Positions 27,422-40,281 of a DNA stretch of 64,000 bases are shown here, in pieces; within the stretch, counting starts at the first letter, position 1; every line of letters starts with the position of its first letter. Source of the DNA: Candidatus Helarchaeota archaeon (GTDB taxonomy: Archaea > Asgardarchaeota > Lokiarchaeia > Helarchaeales > RDOG01); assembly GCA_029838215.1 (NCBI GenBank), contig JALGVI010000011.1, positions 26,705 through 90,704 of the forward strand. Reading direction: 5' to 3'. The notes under the pieces were generated by a model. The model did no database searches and was not told the DNA's origin. It worked only from the letters and a program-made list of their open reading frames with translations. The translations under genes and the position numbers were made by a program.

Positions 27422-28303
27422 ATGAAACATCAAGAATTATTCATGTCAAAAGTTAACATAAACGAGTGTCACGAAAAAATCAAAGGATTTCTAAAACGAC
27501 TGGGCACTACGGAATTCAAGGAAGATTTGGAACAGCATACCATTGACGTGCCATTGAGATTAGAATTTAAGTCTGGCGACTCCATCGAATTAAACACCCG
27601 AATCCTGACCACGAACGAAGGATGGATCTTGATTAAATGCTTGCTCATGTTTAACGACACGATCCCTCCCGACCCCGAGATCCATGAAGAACTTTGGAGT
27701 AAATTATTGCAAGGCAACTTCGAATATCCAGAAGTGACGTATTCTCTTGACCGAGAATATAATATTTTCGTGGAAACCGACATGCCAGTTGGGACAACGT
27801 TTGAGAACTTCGAATCGGAATACAACTCCATTCGTTTTGGCGCAATAAATTACTTCACGAAAATACTACCAAAGATCAACGCAGAAATTCAGAGAGTCGA
27901 CACGTTCGAACGCATGCACCATCTTTACCTTTTCAAATTACATTCAGGTGTCGTCATTCATGATTATCCATTCAAAAGTAGCAATGAGTTGGAACCACAC
28001 CTCGTCTCCAGCGGGCTTACAGGCCTTGGCATGCTCGTTCAAGAAATAACAAAGAAAGAAACTCAAATGAAAATAATCGAACAGGAAGATATGACAATCC
28101 TCTTGGAACACGGAAAATACATCACGGGAGCACTGATTTCCGAACAGAACTTAATAAGCCTCAGGAAAAAACTGAAGCAATTGGTTAATGAGGTAGAAAA
28201 CTTCTACGATGAACAATTGGAAAAGTTCTCAGGCAACATTTCTGAATTCGAAAACGTCAGGGAACTCACCGAAAAAATATTCATTCCCATAAAAAACAAG
28301 TGA
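27422..28303 (+). CDS. YbjN-like plus longin/roadblock-like two-domain protein
   Basis: A 293-residue soluble protein. Residues 1-150 resemble type III-chaperone/YbjN-like folds (short helix, antiparallel strands, then SEYNSIRFGAINYFTKIL). Residues 160-290 look like the longin/roadblock-related module that often accompanies small GTPases in Asgard archaea: LYLFKLHSGVVIHDYPF, an SGLTGLGMLVQEI helix, MTILLEHGKYITGALI and a final helical pair with FSGNISEFENVRELTEKIF. The last part is strikingly like residues 60-130 of the protein at 34956-36224. GTPase regulation or membrane traffic is an inference. ATG at 27422, with another at 27443. Confidence 0.75.
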   Translation: MKHQELFMSKVNINECHEKIKGFLKRLGTTEFKEDLEQHTIDVPLRLEFKSGDSIELNTRILTTNEGWILIKCLLMFNDTIPPDPEIHEELWSKLLQGNFEYPEVTYSLDREYNIFVETDMPVGTTFENFESEYNSIRFGAINYFTKILPKINAEIQRVDTFERMHHLYLFKLHSGVVIHDYPFKSSNELEPHLVSSGLTGLGMLVQEITKKETQMKIIEQEDMTILLEHGKYITGALISEQNLISLRKKLKQLVNEVENFYDEQLEKFSGNISEFENVRELTEKIFIPIKNK

Positions 28304-28418
28304 TGATTTTAGCTTTTTACTCAATATTGATTTTAAAAATTAAGAAAGTCCTTCCAGCATTCCTACAATGTCGGGCTTTGAAGACAGTTTGAAAAAAAAT
28401 AGCAAGAATAGACTGCTA

Positions 28419-28441
28419 GGAACTCCACGACATATTCACGC
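28419..28441 (-). other. 23S precursor processing stem, 3' strand
   Basis: AGGAACTCCACG here is complementary to CGTGGAGTTCCT at 32000-32011, giving eleven or twelve pairs, then a short ACAT/ATGT helix between a 1-nt and a 3-nt bulge, then CACG/CGTG. This is the long stem that brings both ends of archaeal pre-23S together for excision by the splicing endonuclease; here the bulges are not quite the standard 3+3. Confidence 0.75.
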
Positions 28442-31987
<3,546 letters not shown>

Positions 31988-31990
31988 TTT

Positions 31991-32012
31991 CGTGATGTGC
32001 GTGGAGTTCCTA
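31991..32012 (-). other. 23S precursor processing stem, 5' strand
   Basis: Partner of 28419-28441. Pairing of CGTGGAGTTCCT with AGGAACTCCACG, separated by bulges from the inner CGTG/CACG pairs, encloses the whole 23S gene. Confidence 0.75.
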
Positions 32013-32345
32013 TGCTGGCATCATCGTAACGTGAAAGACCGCACGCCACTAGCCTAGGATCCGAACGCCAAAAGTGAAGCGCGATTCAGGTCTTTGATTT
32101 TTAGTTCTTGACGCAAGTCAAAATAGGCGCGTTTGAGTGCTACTTGCGCATTAATAAATCGAGCTTCATTCTCTCGTTCTATCCGGATCCAAAAAGGTAC
32201 AATTGAATCACTTGACTTTTCCTGAGAAAAGCATAAATGATCGCGGATGTTCAACCTCTCCGCGTGTCATGCACCGGAGAGTGAGATACATGCTAGCACT
32301 GAACTCATGCTTGCCGTATCGAATAGCAATAATTAGATTGTCCAA
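32013..32345 (-). other. 23S rRNA leader
   Basis: About 330 bases between the promoter and the processing stem. It contains a hairpin, CTCTCCG/CGGAGAG, near 32258-32284. A 66-codon TTG-started minus-strand ORF (32054-32254) covers most of it, but it overlaps the expected rRNA precursor and lacks a proper ribosome-site spacing, so I do not call it a gene. Confidence 0.55.
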
Positions 32346-32346
32346 G

Positions 32347-32356
32347 TTTATATAAA
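32347..32356 (-). promoter_or_regulatory. TATA box of the 23S rRNA promoter
   Basis: TTTATATAAA, palindromic and the strongest TATA-like sequence upstream of the 23S gene. On the minus strand transcription would begin near 32320. The remaining bases up to the next gene (32357-32662) are AT-rich, with a second TTTTTAAAATT near 32625 that could serve the plus-strand gene at 32663. Confidence 0.6.
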
Positions 32357-32662
32357 GTTTATTATGGAATTTAAATTTCCGTTTTCCTATAAATTAAGAT
32401 TTTTTAGCAACCAGCATGGTAAAATTGACAGGATTGTGTTTAATCGTGGAGGAATATTCGATTCAGCTCGTTGTCTTGATTAGAATCCAACCTTTTAGAT
32501 CTTATTTTGAAGACATCGGACGTTTTAACTCCGTCGTGATGTAAAATCGGAAAAAAAAACAATGCGACACGTTCGTGCACGATGTGGTTGCAAAAAAAAG
32601 ACTGATGATGGGATGAAAAAGAAAGTTTTTAAAATTGGTATTCGATAATGGTTACGTAGCTA

Positions 32663-33910
32663 ATGATGAATTTTGGGGAAATTCTACAAACTTGGATGAG
32701 TAAATCCCCCGAGACTTTGAAGCGACATTTCAAGTTTAAAGAGCGTGATCACGTGCCCTCTGATTTTGGTGATATTCCGGACGATTTGATAACAAAAAAG
32801 CACATATTTTTAGGAAAGAACACTTGGCTTCTTTATCGGCAATTTGGTTATGAATTCATGGAAGCCTTTATCTCGTCCTTGCACGAGCACGTGGTGACCG
32901 AAACCATCAATAAGCGGCTCAAGGAGTCCATCATTTTAGCAAAGGAAGAATCATTAGGAAGGCTCGAAAAACCCGAAAAAACATTAACTCATTGGATTTT
33001 ACCACCAATTCGTACAGTAGTCGCCAACCAAAATCAAGGTGCCGTGAAATATTTCTTTGGCGAAAGTTGCGATGTTTCCTTCATAATTATTGACGATTAT
33101 AGGCAAGACATTCCACTCGTGCTCACGTGTCATGTTGAAAATGGGCTTCCTGTTGATTTTTGGATCATCAATCAAGATTCACCAGAGATGACCATCAAGA
33201 ATAAAGAAGGCATTGAATTTCGAAATTTGCCAAAGAAACTCAAGACTTTGGGACGATGTAGCATTTTCGTGAAAGAATTGTTAAATCAATTTAGGTCTGA
33301 ACGTAGTCCCGAATGGAGCACGTCTGCACATTACTTATTTTTAGGTTTCAACACGGGTCTATACAATTTAATTGCAGAACCCTCAAATTTTGAGCTGGAA
33401 ATCGCTTTGTGGGATGCCATGAATGCTGCCAAGCACGGTCTTCCCACTGCGTGGTTCGTGTATACGCCTTGGCCACCAATGTTGAAGAACCTACTCAATC
33501 TCGACCGAAAAACGAGTAGCCTGCGCGCACTTGAGATGTTTACAAAGGGAAGACTGCACGTCTTGCCCATCGAAGAATCAACGCTAAATTGGTTGAATGA
33601 AAATTATCCCGAGGTATACCGGGGCTTGTTGGCACAACGGGCCATCTACGGCATTCCATCTATTAATCACACGCTAAATTGTAAGATCCCTGATTATTCT
33701 GATGAGTCAACTTTCCTAGAAAAGAAATTCTCTTGGAAATATCCAAAAGAAAAGAAGATCTTTCCCGGAGACATGGGAATGAGCGTGGAAGACACGTTTA
33801 AAGGTGTTTATCTCGATGTTGATTCCAAGACACCCATTGATGAAAAAATCACGAAGAAACACATTTTATCCATTGGCATTGGAAGGGAAACGAAATTTCC
33901 CAATGATTGA
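32663..33910 (+). CDS. Unrecognised 415-residue soluble protein
   Basis: ATG start at 32663 with a second ATG right after it. The protein is a mixed alpha/beta soluble type with no membrane segments, no cysteine clusters and no nucleotide-binding loop that I can see. Segments such as VSFIIIDDYRQDIPLVLTCHVENGLPVDFWII and LEIALWDAMNAAKHGLPTAWFVYTPWPP suggest a compact globular domain, and it ends with a charged tail. It stops ten bases from the stop of the convergent ADP-ribosylglycohydrolase gene. I cannot assign a family. Confidence 0.8.
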   Translation: MMNFGEILQTWMSKSPETLKRHFKFKERDHVPSDFGDIPDDLITKKHIFLGKNTWLLYRQFGYEFMEAFISSLHEHVVTETINKRLKESIILAKEESLGRLEKPEKTLTHWILPPIRTVVANQNQGAVKYFFGESCDVSFIIIDDYRQDIPLVLTCHVENGLPVDFWIINQDSPEMTIKNKEGIEFRNLPKKLKTLGRCSIFVKELLNQFRSERSPEWSTSAHYLFLGFNTGLYNLIAEPSNFELEIALWDAMNAAKHGLPTAWFVYTPWPPMLKNLLNLDRKTSSLRALEMFTKGRLHVLPIEESTLNWLNENYPEVYRGLLAQRAIYGIPSINHTLNCKIPDYSDESTFLEKKFSWKYPKEKKIFPGDMGMSVEDTFKGVYLDVDSKTPIDEKITKKHILSIGIGRETKFPND

Positions 33911-33919
33911 CGTGAATTT

Positions 33920-34912
33920 TCATTTAAATGCCGGATTCATTTCTGAATAGACCGCGAAAAGTTTTCTCCCTATTGAAAAAATGTGCTCGTGGTTGATCAA
34001 GCGATACATCAAGCTTTTTGGTAATTTGTGAATACCATTAAAGGCACCTGAGATTGCGCCGCAAATTGCACCTGTCGTATCGGTATCTCCTCCTGCTAAA
34101 ATGACCTCATTCACACTCTCGAAATAATCATGAGGAGTCCGTAAAAAACAATAAAGTGCAGCTAGAACCGTCGTGCAGGCATAAGGATGGATGATTCCGT
34201 TCTCCGGAAGCTTTTTAGGTAGGTATTCGGGACGCACTCCTAAAATGCCTAACTTTTTTAATGCTTTTTTAGGTGATTGCTTGAGAAATGAATCGAGCAT
34301 GCCAATATGGTTTTTGAACTCTTCGTGTTCTGGCTTTTGAAGTGCATTGCATAAGACTTCAATAAAATCATCAAGCACGACTTCCTCATTGACGGCCAAA
34401 TATGCCACTGCACGGGCAACAACAATAGCAGCCGCCGCGGCTGCTTCCTGCGTGTGCGTGATTTTCGTTGTTTCATCGGCAATGCGAATCAATTCTGACA
34501 CGTCATGACAATAGAAAAGCCCTATTGGAGAAATCCTCATTGCAGAACCATTTGCTCCGGAATCGTATCCCGATTTTGTCCACGGTACTCCTCTTGCAAG
34601 ATTATAAATGGCATTTAGGCAAGCCATTCCCGGTCCGATTGGAGGCTCATCGAGCCATTGGATGAAACGCTTGACTAAGACGGATGGTTGGTATCCTTTT
34701 CCTTCAATTAATGCTTCTGCCATCGCTATTGTTAGTTGTGTATCATCAGTATACCGTCCACGATAAAACTTCGAAGTGTCGTCCCCGCAAAGCCGCTCAA
34801 TTGAATTCCTACTTCGTCCTTCGAATGGCTGACCGAGTGCATCACCCATACCACAACCAAGAATGGTTCCTACGAATTTTTCTTCAATCCGATCGTGGAT
34901 TTCAAATTCCAA
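33920..34912 (-). CDS. ADP-ribosylglycohydrolase (DraG/ARH family)
   Basis: A 330-residue all-helical enzyme. The two metal-binding sites of the DraG/ARH fold are visible: GCGMGDALGQPFEG with YTDDTQLT at the N-terminal side, and GGDTDTTGAICGAISGAF near the C-terminus. It removes ADP-ribose from arginine or other acceptors, or releases it from small molecules, with Mg ions. With the PARG-like gene 6.6 kb away, the window encodes two structurally unrelated ADP-ribose erasers. ATG start (34912); the longin-like gene lies just upstream on the same strand, 43 bases away. Confidence 0.93.
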   Translation of the reverse strand: MEFEIHDRIEEKFVGTILGCGMGDALGQPFEGRSRNSIERLCGDDTSKFYRGRYTDDTQLTIAMAEALIEGKGYQPSVLVKRFIQWLDEPPIGPGMACLNAIYNLARGVPWTKSGYDSGANGSAMRISPIGLFYCHDVSELIRIADETTKITHTQEAAAAAAIVVARAVAYLAVNEEVVLDDFIEVLCNALQKPEHEEFKNHIGMLDSFLKQSPKKALKKLGILGVRPEYLPKKLPENGIIHPYACTTVLAALYCFLRTPHDYFESVNEVILAGGDTDTTGAICGAISGAFNGIHKLPKSLMYRLINHEHIFSIGRKLFAVYSEMNPAFK

Positions 34913-34955
34913 GAAATCACCTTGTGAATAAAAGAAATAATGGGAGGAAAGAAAA

Positions 34956-36224
34956 TTATCGAAGGCTTTCCCGGAGGTTGGCGAGTTCGATCAGGTTATG
35001 TATGCGGTGAAGACTATCCTCGCATTTCTTCAATTCATCAAAATCGCCAATCTCGGTTGCAAGTCGAGCTGCTTCCGTAAACACGTTTACAGCATCTCGA
35101 TATTTGCCATTTGTTTCCAGTAGGTGTCCTCTACTTATGAGTTCATCAAGTTGCGTTCGTAAAAGCGGGATGTGTTGCTTTACCTGTTGCAATTTTTGTG
35201 AGAACTCTGTTGCTCTTGAGCGGAACTGTTGAGCAGTAGAGACTTCTCCCAATCGCTCTGAATATTCTGCAATTTGCAGGAGAACCTTTGCCGCTTGCTC
35301 TAAATTCTCTTCACGTAAAAGGAATTCCAGTTGCTTGAATAATTGCTCTCTCTGTTCCCGAAGAGATTCCCGTTCCACGAGTATTTTCTTCACGAAGTTT
35401 TTTACCTTCTTCTTCGGAGTATTTTTCAACACTTGAATGCAAGCCGCTCGACTTTCCTCCGAAGATGATATCAGATCATTAAGCAGAGCCATTTTATCAT
35501 TTTTCACAAGACCCTTGAACTCTTCCAGTTTTGTCCATACTTTTCGCTTCTCTGCCTCTTCGTAGACATTTTCCACGTCTATGCTTGTTAATACCTGCTT
35601 TTTTCTGAGTTCAAAGATATTTTTGATAACGTTCTCCCGCGAATATCCCTTATTTTTAAGCAGATCTTCAATCAAGGGAGCAATGAAAAAGAAGCCGCGT
35701 TTTTGAGAGAGTTCTTTTGCCCTTTTAATGATGGCTTTTTGGATGCTATTAAGCCCTGTTGGGAGATCTGATAGATCTAATGGCAACATTTGAGGTTGCA
35801 TTAGAAAAAGATTGAATTCTTCTTCGCAAAGCTTTTTTGCAGAATCAAAATCTTTTACGTTCCCTTTGAAATTTTTTAATTCCTTCTTGAATTGTGTTTC
35901 AAAATCTTGAGTGAATTTAATGAGAGATTGTTTTATAGAATCTGATGGTTCTGAGTCTAACATCAAGGCGACCATGATTTCTTTTCCATCAGCGAGCATT
36001 ATTTGAAATCGTTCCATTTGCCAAGTGAATGTCGGAACATCTTCAACTTTCTTTTCTTCCTTTACTGGTTTTTCTTTTTCAACCTTACTTTTCTTTTTTT
36101 TCTCTGGTTTTGATTTCTTCTTCTGGACTTTTTCTACGACCTTCTTCTTCGGCGGAGACGTGGCTGCATCTTTTCCTTCCTCACCAAAACCTACGAATTT
36201 GCCGGGCTGTCTTCTCCGATCCAT
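34956..36224 (-). CDS. Lys-rich, longin-half-domain, winged-helix and TPR-like protein
   Basis: A 422-residue protein. Residues 1-65 are a disordered Lys/Glu-rich tail. Residues 68-145 contain FQIMLADGKEIMVALML and a helical pair with FKGNVKDFDSAKKLCEEEF, the same pattern as the C-terminal part of the 27422-28303 protein. Residues 155-230 look like a winged helix (IQKAIIKRAKELSQKRGFFFIAPLIEDLL; VIKNIFELRKKQVLTSID). The C-terminal 150 residues are helical repeats resembling TPRs (EQAAKVLLQIAEYSERLGEVSTA; KYRDAVNVFTEAARLATEIGD). Likely a scaffold in a GTPase-linked or regulatory complex, by inference only. Confidence 0.75.
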   Translation of the reverse strand: MDRRRQPGKFVGFGEEGKDAATSPPKKKVVEKVQKKKSKPEKKKKSKVEKEKPVKEEKKVEDVPTFTWQMERFQIMLADGKEIMVALMLDSEPSDSIKQSLIKFTQDFETQFKKELKNFKGNVKDFDSAKKLCEEEFNLFLMQPQMLPLDLSDLPTGLNSIQKAIIKRAKELSQKRGFFFIAPLIEDLLKNKGYSRENVIKNIFELRKKQVLTSIDVENVYEEAEKRKVWTKLEEFKGLVKNDKMALLNDLISSSEESRAACIQVLKNTPKKKVKNFVKKILVERESLREQREQLFKQLEFLLREENLEQAAKVLLQIAEYSERLGEVSTAQQFRSRATEFSQKLQQVKQHIPLLRTQLDELISRGHLLETNGKYRDAVNVFTEAARLATEIGDFDELKKCEDSLHRIHNLIELANLRESLR

Positions 36225-36379
36225 GGCTGTTCGCCTTCTTCCTGCTCGCTAGTAAAACATTTCAAATATCTTATGAAAAATAAATCCGGTTTCCTTCTAT
36301 TTTAAATTTCACTTTGCGACTTGAATCTTATCCTCGTGGACCTATATCAATTTTTTGTAAAGTTTTTTAATGAGGTGTT

Positions 36380-37156
36380 TCACGTTGAAAGAACATTTAA
36401 AGCATCGCGGACTTCTGCTCCATCCTTTATGATTCGAGAAACCGCCGAAACAATTCGTGTCGGATCTTCATGTTGAAATGCATTCCTTCCTAACGCACAT
36501 CCGATTGCTCCTGCGTCAATGGAATCTTTAATCATTTTTAGCAGACTTTCGTCAGAAGTGATTTTTGGACCACCGGCAATAACCACGGGAACGGGACATC
36601 CTCTTACAACAGTTTTAAAGCTGTCAATATCTCCTGTATAAACCGTTTTAACAATATCTGCACCCAATTCAGAACCAACACGAGCTGCTAATGCAACCAA
36701 TTCGGGATCGTAGGGATTAGTGATATTTTCTCCTCGCGGATAGACCATTGCAAGTAACGGAATTTGATACTTCGCACATTCATCTGCAATTCGGAAGTGT
36801 TCAAGCATGGCTGGTTCATGAATGCTTCCAAAATTCACGTGAATTGAAACCGCATCAACACCAGCACGAATGGCGTGTTCAATTGAACTAATCAAAACCT
36901 TCTTATCGGGAACCCCAATTTTGGTTGATGCTGATAAATGCATTATCAAGCCACACCCGGGTGCCTTTTCTAGAGCCTGTATCATTCCCTTATGCAATAG
37001 AATGGCTGTAGCACCTCCAGCAACGACTTTATTAACAGCGTCATTGATATTTATTAAACCCGGGATGGGACCAAGAGTGACGCCATGATCCATGGGAATG
37101 ATGATGGCTTTCCCATCATCAAGAATTCGACTCAAACGCATTTCTTTTCCATTCAT
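36380..37156 (-). CDS. 2-amino-3,7-dideoxy-D-threo-hept-6-ulosonate synthase (ADH synthase)
   Basis: A 258-residue class I aldolase-like TIM barrel. PMDHGVTLGPIPGL, the Schiff-base region DIVKTVYTGD and VVIAGGPKITSDESLL match archaeal ADH synthase (EC 2.2.1.10), which joins L-aspartate semialdehyde and a 6-deoxy-5-ketofructose phosphate in the first step of the archaeal route to dehydroquinate and aromatic amino acids. The alternative name, class I fructose-bisphosphate aldolase of the same family, cannot be excluded from sequence alone, but the preceding gene makes aspartate semialdehyde, which favours ADH synthase. 23 bases separate the genes. Confidence 0.85.
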   Translation of the reverse strand: MNGKEMRLSRILDDGKAIIIPMDHGVTLGPIPGLININDAVNKVVAGGATAILLHKGMIQALEKAPGCGLIMHLSASTKIGVPDKKVLISSIEHAIRAGVDAVSIHVNFGSIHEPAMLEHFRIADECAKYQIPLLAMVYPRGENITNPYDPELVALAARVGSELGADIVKTVYTGDIDSFKTVVRGCPVPVVIAGGPKITSDESLLKMIKDSIDAGAIGCALGRNAFQHEDPTRIVSAVSRIIKDGAEVRDALNVLST

Positions 37157-37179
37157 TTAGAACTCTTCCAGTAAAGAAA

Positions 37180-38262
37180 TCAGACTAAATCTAATGCAAT
37201 GGCAACCTCAGCACCCAACACGGAAGATCCTGCAGCACCACGTATTGTATTATGACTCAAGAGACAAAGATTAACCGAGTAATCATCTATTCCTCGTCTG
37301 ACTCGACCTATTGTCGTAGCCATCCCAGGAACCGTTCCTGCCATCCTATCCAAGCGAGGTTGAGGTCGATTTATCTCAGATCTATAAACTATGGGATCAT
37401 CAGGCGCATAACTTAATTTTTGCTTGATTTTTAGGAATTCAGGAGTGCCCTTGAACTTTTTCAAACAGGAAATTACATCTTCAATATTCTCTATCTTCCT
37501 TTCTGTATTGATGTATGCTGTTTCAAAATGACCATCGGTAATTGGAACTCGAGTACACGTGCTTGCAATTCGAAATTCAGCATTTCTTACACCACTTGGT
37601 TCTTTTTTTCCAAGAATTTTTAGAACCTCTGATTCCACTTTTTCTTCTTCTCCTTTGATGAAAGGAATTATGTTTTCGTTGATGAGTAAACCCGGAACCC
37701 CTGGGATGCCGGACCCGCTTATGGCTTGCCAAGTATTCGCGACAACACTCTTTATTCCAAATTCTTCATAGATTGGCTTCAATGCAAACGCGAAACCCAC
37801 CGTTGTACAGTTTGGATCAGTAGTAATGGCTCCTGACCAATCCCTGTTTTTCCGCTGAATGTCAATTAATTCCAAGTGATCAACGTTAAGTTCAGGAATG
37901 AGAAGAGGCACGTCTGCTTCCATTCGCATTGCACTGGCCTTACTCTGAACGTAATAACCTGCGGCTGCAAATTTGGGTTCTATAACTTTTGCCTCACTTG
38001 AAGGCAATGCTCCAAATGCAATATCTGCTGGTTCAACCTCTTTTGGATCCGTTAACTTTATCGTCATTTCTCCAATTTCTTCGGGAATCTCTGAAGGAAG
38101 ATGCCACTCATCTTTTAATCGATCTCTATATTTTAACCCTGCAGATCGCTTCGAAGCTGAAATGTCGACTATATCAAAACTCGGATGTTTGCTGAGCATG
38201 TCCACTAAACGTTGCCCAACCGTTCCAGTTGCTGCCAGAATTACACAACTCTTCTTTTTCAT
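37180..38262 (-). CDS. asd: Aspartate-semialdehyde dehydrogenase
   Basis: A 360-residue NADP-dependent dehydrogenase. The N-terminal dinucleotide loop AATGTVGQRLV, the catalytic cysteine in DPNCTTVG, the SGSGIPGVPG loop and VPITDGHFETAYI match the archaeal/fungal type Asd. It reduces aspartyl phosphate to L-aspartate semialdehyde, precursor of Thr, Met and Lys and, in archaea, substrate of the ADH synthase encoded next in the operon. The ATG start is followed by Lys-rich MKKKS. The EndoQ gene lies 149 bases upstream on the same strand. Confidence 0.95.
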   Translation of the reverse strand: MKKKSCVILAATGTVGQRLVDMLSKHPSFDIVDISASKRSAGLKYRDRLKDEWHLPSEIPEEIGEMTIKLTDPKEVEPADIAFGALPSSEAKVIEPKFAAAGYYVQSKASAMRMEADVPLLIPELNVDHLELIDIQRKNRDWSGAITTDPNCTTVGFAFALKPIYEEFGIKSVVANTWQAISGSGIPGVPGLLINENIIPFIKGEEEKVESEVLKILGKKEPSGVRNAEFRIASTCTRVPITDGHFETAYINTERKIENIEDVISCLKKFKGTPEFLKIKQKLSYAPDDPIVYRSEINRPQPRLDRMAGTVPGMATTIGRVRRGIDDYSVNLCLLSHNTIRGAAGSSVLGAEVAIALDLV

Positions 38263-38411
38263 GTGTCCTTCACGTGTTTCAAATTGATTTTAAATTATAA
38301 GTAAATTAATGACAAAAATTTCTCATTCATGGAGAATTTTAATCTTTTGATTTTAGAAGCTCGACTTAAGGAAATTCTTCAAGTCTTTTCTTGAGCTGTG
38401 AAATTACCAAG

Positions 38412-39737
38412 TCAGAATAAACGAGTCTGATTACTTATCACGTTAGTTTCAAAGAAAGCATTGATATCTTGTTTTTCTCCAATAACTAATTCACCATATG
38501 AACCATCAAATCCCAAAGGCTTGAACGAAAAGTAACCATTTTTTACTTTTAGAATTAAATCGATCACGTCTTCATCGATTATGCCTTGAAGTCTCTCCTG
38601 AATGGTTGAATCATCAACAAACCATAATTCGCATTCATTTCCCATTTCTTGAACGATTCTATAATACAACGCCGTAACCTTTTTTGAAGAAACTGATTTA
38701 ACATGAAAATGACCTCGAGCCAAGATCTCAATGAGAGGTACCATGTGAACGTATTTTTGGGACTTCGGTGGTAAATATCCAAATTCTCTATTAGCACCTT
38801 GGACTTTAGTGAGCTCTAGTGCACGTTCGAGCACACCAACCGTCAATTTTTTCTTGCATATAGGGCACACGTGATCTTTTGGCGTGAATTTCGGAGAAAA
38901 AACACAATAATGCTTCCCATGCCCCTTTTTCCCTGCTCGATGCCCTGTTAAAAAGAATTTTCCTTCCGTTGGTGAAAATTCTGAAGTCCTTGAGATCTTC
39001 TTGGCTCGAAGTGAAGCCAGAACATCCCAGTAGGATAATTTATTGACTTCAATCGTTGTAAATTCTCGTCCCAATCTGTTCAAGGCAACACTATGCGCAT
39101 CCGAATTCGAGATGAAACCCAAATCATCAAGTTCGGGAATGAGACCCAAGACTAAAGGATCGGCACTTAATCCCGTTTCAACAACGTGTATTTTTTCCGT
39201 GGCAGATCCGAAGAACTCCTCTAAATAATTAATGGGATTGTTAGAACCGAACACTCCTGCAGGGGTCATTACATGAGCAGGTATGAATTCAATCGCATCA
39301 TCAATATTAAGAAGCTTGAGTAACTTGTCCCCTACATCTTCATTATCGATGCACTTCAAGAAAGGACGTCCAATCGTATTCTTCATTCCCCAACGTTCCA
39401 TCAATTTAACGGAGTCGTCAATTGCGTTAAATGAAGGAAATAAAAGCAAAACATGAACTGATTTTCTTCCTGTCCTGATCTTGCAAGTAAAAATGACTTC
39501 TGTTTGAAGCAAGAAAAATATGTCTCCATCATCAGGATGAACGAATAATCCGGTGTCGGCTTCAATCTCGCGTAAACTCGCTTGAAGAATCTTATTCCAC
39601 TCGGGATGCAAGCAATCCCCAGTACCGATGAGGTTTATGCCTTTTTTTGGTGCAATATGGATAAAATCCTTCAGATTTATTACTCCAACGCCACCAGAAG
39701 CTCCAGAATGATAATGTAAATCACAGTTCAGATACAT
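38412..39737 (-). CDS. Endonuclease Q (PHP-domain DNA repair nuclease)
   Basis: A 441-residue PHP-domain protein. DLHYHSGASGG at residues 6-16 carries the first metal-binding histidines, then NLIGTGDCLHPEW, PAHVMTPAGVFG, and SNSDAHSVALNRLGREFT with the last ligands. A zinc-finger part follows (HYCVFSP, then CPICKKKL). This order is that of the EndoQ/TIGR00375 family, which cuts DNA 5' to uracil, hypoxanthine, xanthine or abasic sites. The family is found chiefly in Thermococcales and some other archaea and bacteria. ATG start. Its placement upstream of asd is probably incidental. Confidence 0.85.
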   Translation of the reverse strand: MYLNCDLHYHSGASGGVGVINLKDFIHIAPKKGINLIGTGDCLHPEWNKILQASLREIEADTGLFVHPDDGDIFFLLQTEVIFTCKIRTGRKSVHVLLLFPSFNAIDDSVKLMERWGMKNTIGRPFLKCIDNEDVGDKLLKLLNIDDAIEFIPAHVMTPAGVFGSNNPINYLEEFFGSATEKIHVVETGLSADPLVLGLIPELDDLGFISNSDAHSVALNRLGREFTTIEVNKLSYWDVLASLRAKKISRTSEFSPTEGKFFLTGHRAGKKGHGKHYCVFSPKFTPKDHVCPICKKKLTVGVLERALELTKVQGANREFGYLPPKSQKYVHMVPLIEILARGHFHVKSVSSKKVTALYYRIVQEMGNECELWFVDDSTIQERLQGIIDEDVIDLILKVKNGYFSFKPLGFDGSYGELVIGEKQDINAFFETNVISNQTRLF

Positions 39738-40281
39738 GCTTCAACCATTTTCCTTTTTTTAACAAACTTGGATATCTTTCTTTTAATGTTTTTCTTCGCG
39801 ATTCGGTCAAGTCCATGTCCTGTCACAGACGAAAAATATCTACAAAAACTTGAAATTTAAATGCTAAAAACCGAGCATGACCAAGGAAAAACTCCAACGA
39901 ATTGTGCCTTTACTATAGAAAAGAGCTCTAATAGTAAACTTATTCGTTTAGTTCAGCCATATCTCAGATCGAAAACTAGAAGGCTTACTGATTTTACATT
40001 TACTGAATTGAATATTCAATTTTTAAATACCAAAATTTAAAAATCTTTAATTTTCAAAATAAGTTATATTTATAGAAAGTACTAGCATAGTGGTAACAAT
40101 ATCACAAAAATGATGAGAAGCAAAGTTTGAAACAAATTGGATCTATAGGAAATTTATGGCATCCATCTGGACAATAGATATAATATTTAACTTCCGGACT
40201 TTAAGCGAGATTTGATGCATTCATTTTATCCATTCAATTAATTTCCGGAATGAAAGGTAGAACAATATTTGAAGTGAGCAC
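39738..40281. promoter_or_regulatory. Control region of the giant-receptor operon with paired TTCCGGA palindromes
   Basis: A 544-base AT-rich gap between the EndoQ gene and the ABC operon. A TATA-like GATATAATATTTAAC lies at about 40176-40190. TTCCGGA occurs at 40192-40198 and again at 40243-40249 (as TTTCCGGAA), 51 bases apart, bracketing the likely start of transcription. They might be operators for the winged-helix regulator that the operon itself encodes. The rest of the gap shows no coding frame. Confidence 0.45.

Noticed and set aside
32054..32254. 66-codon TTG-started ORF on the minus strand
   Set aside because: It sits in the 23S leader between the promoter and the processing stem, and the possible GGAGAGG site abuts the start codon without proper spacing.
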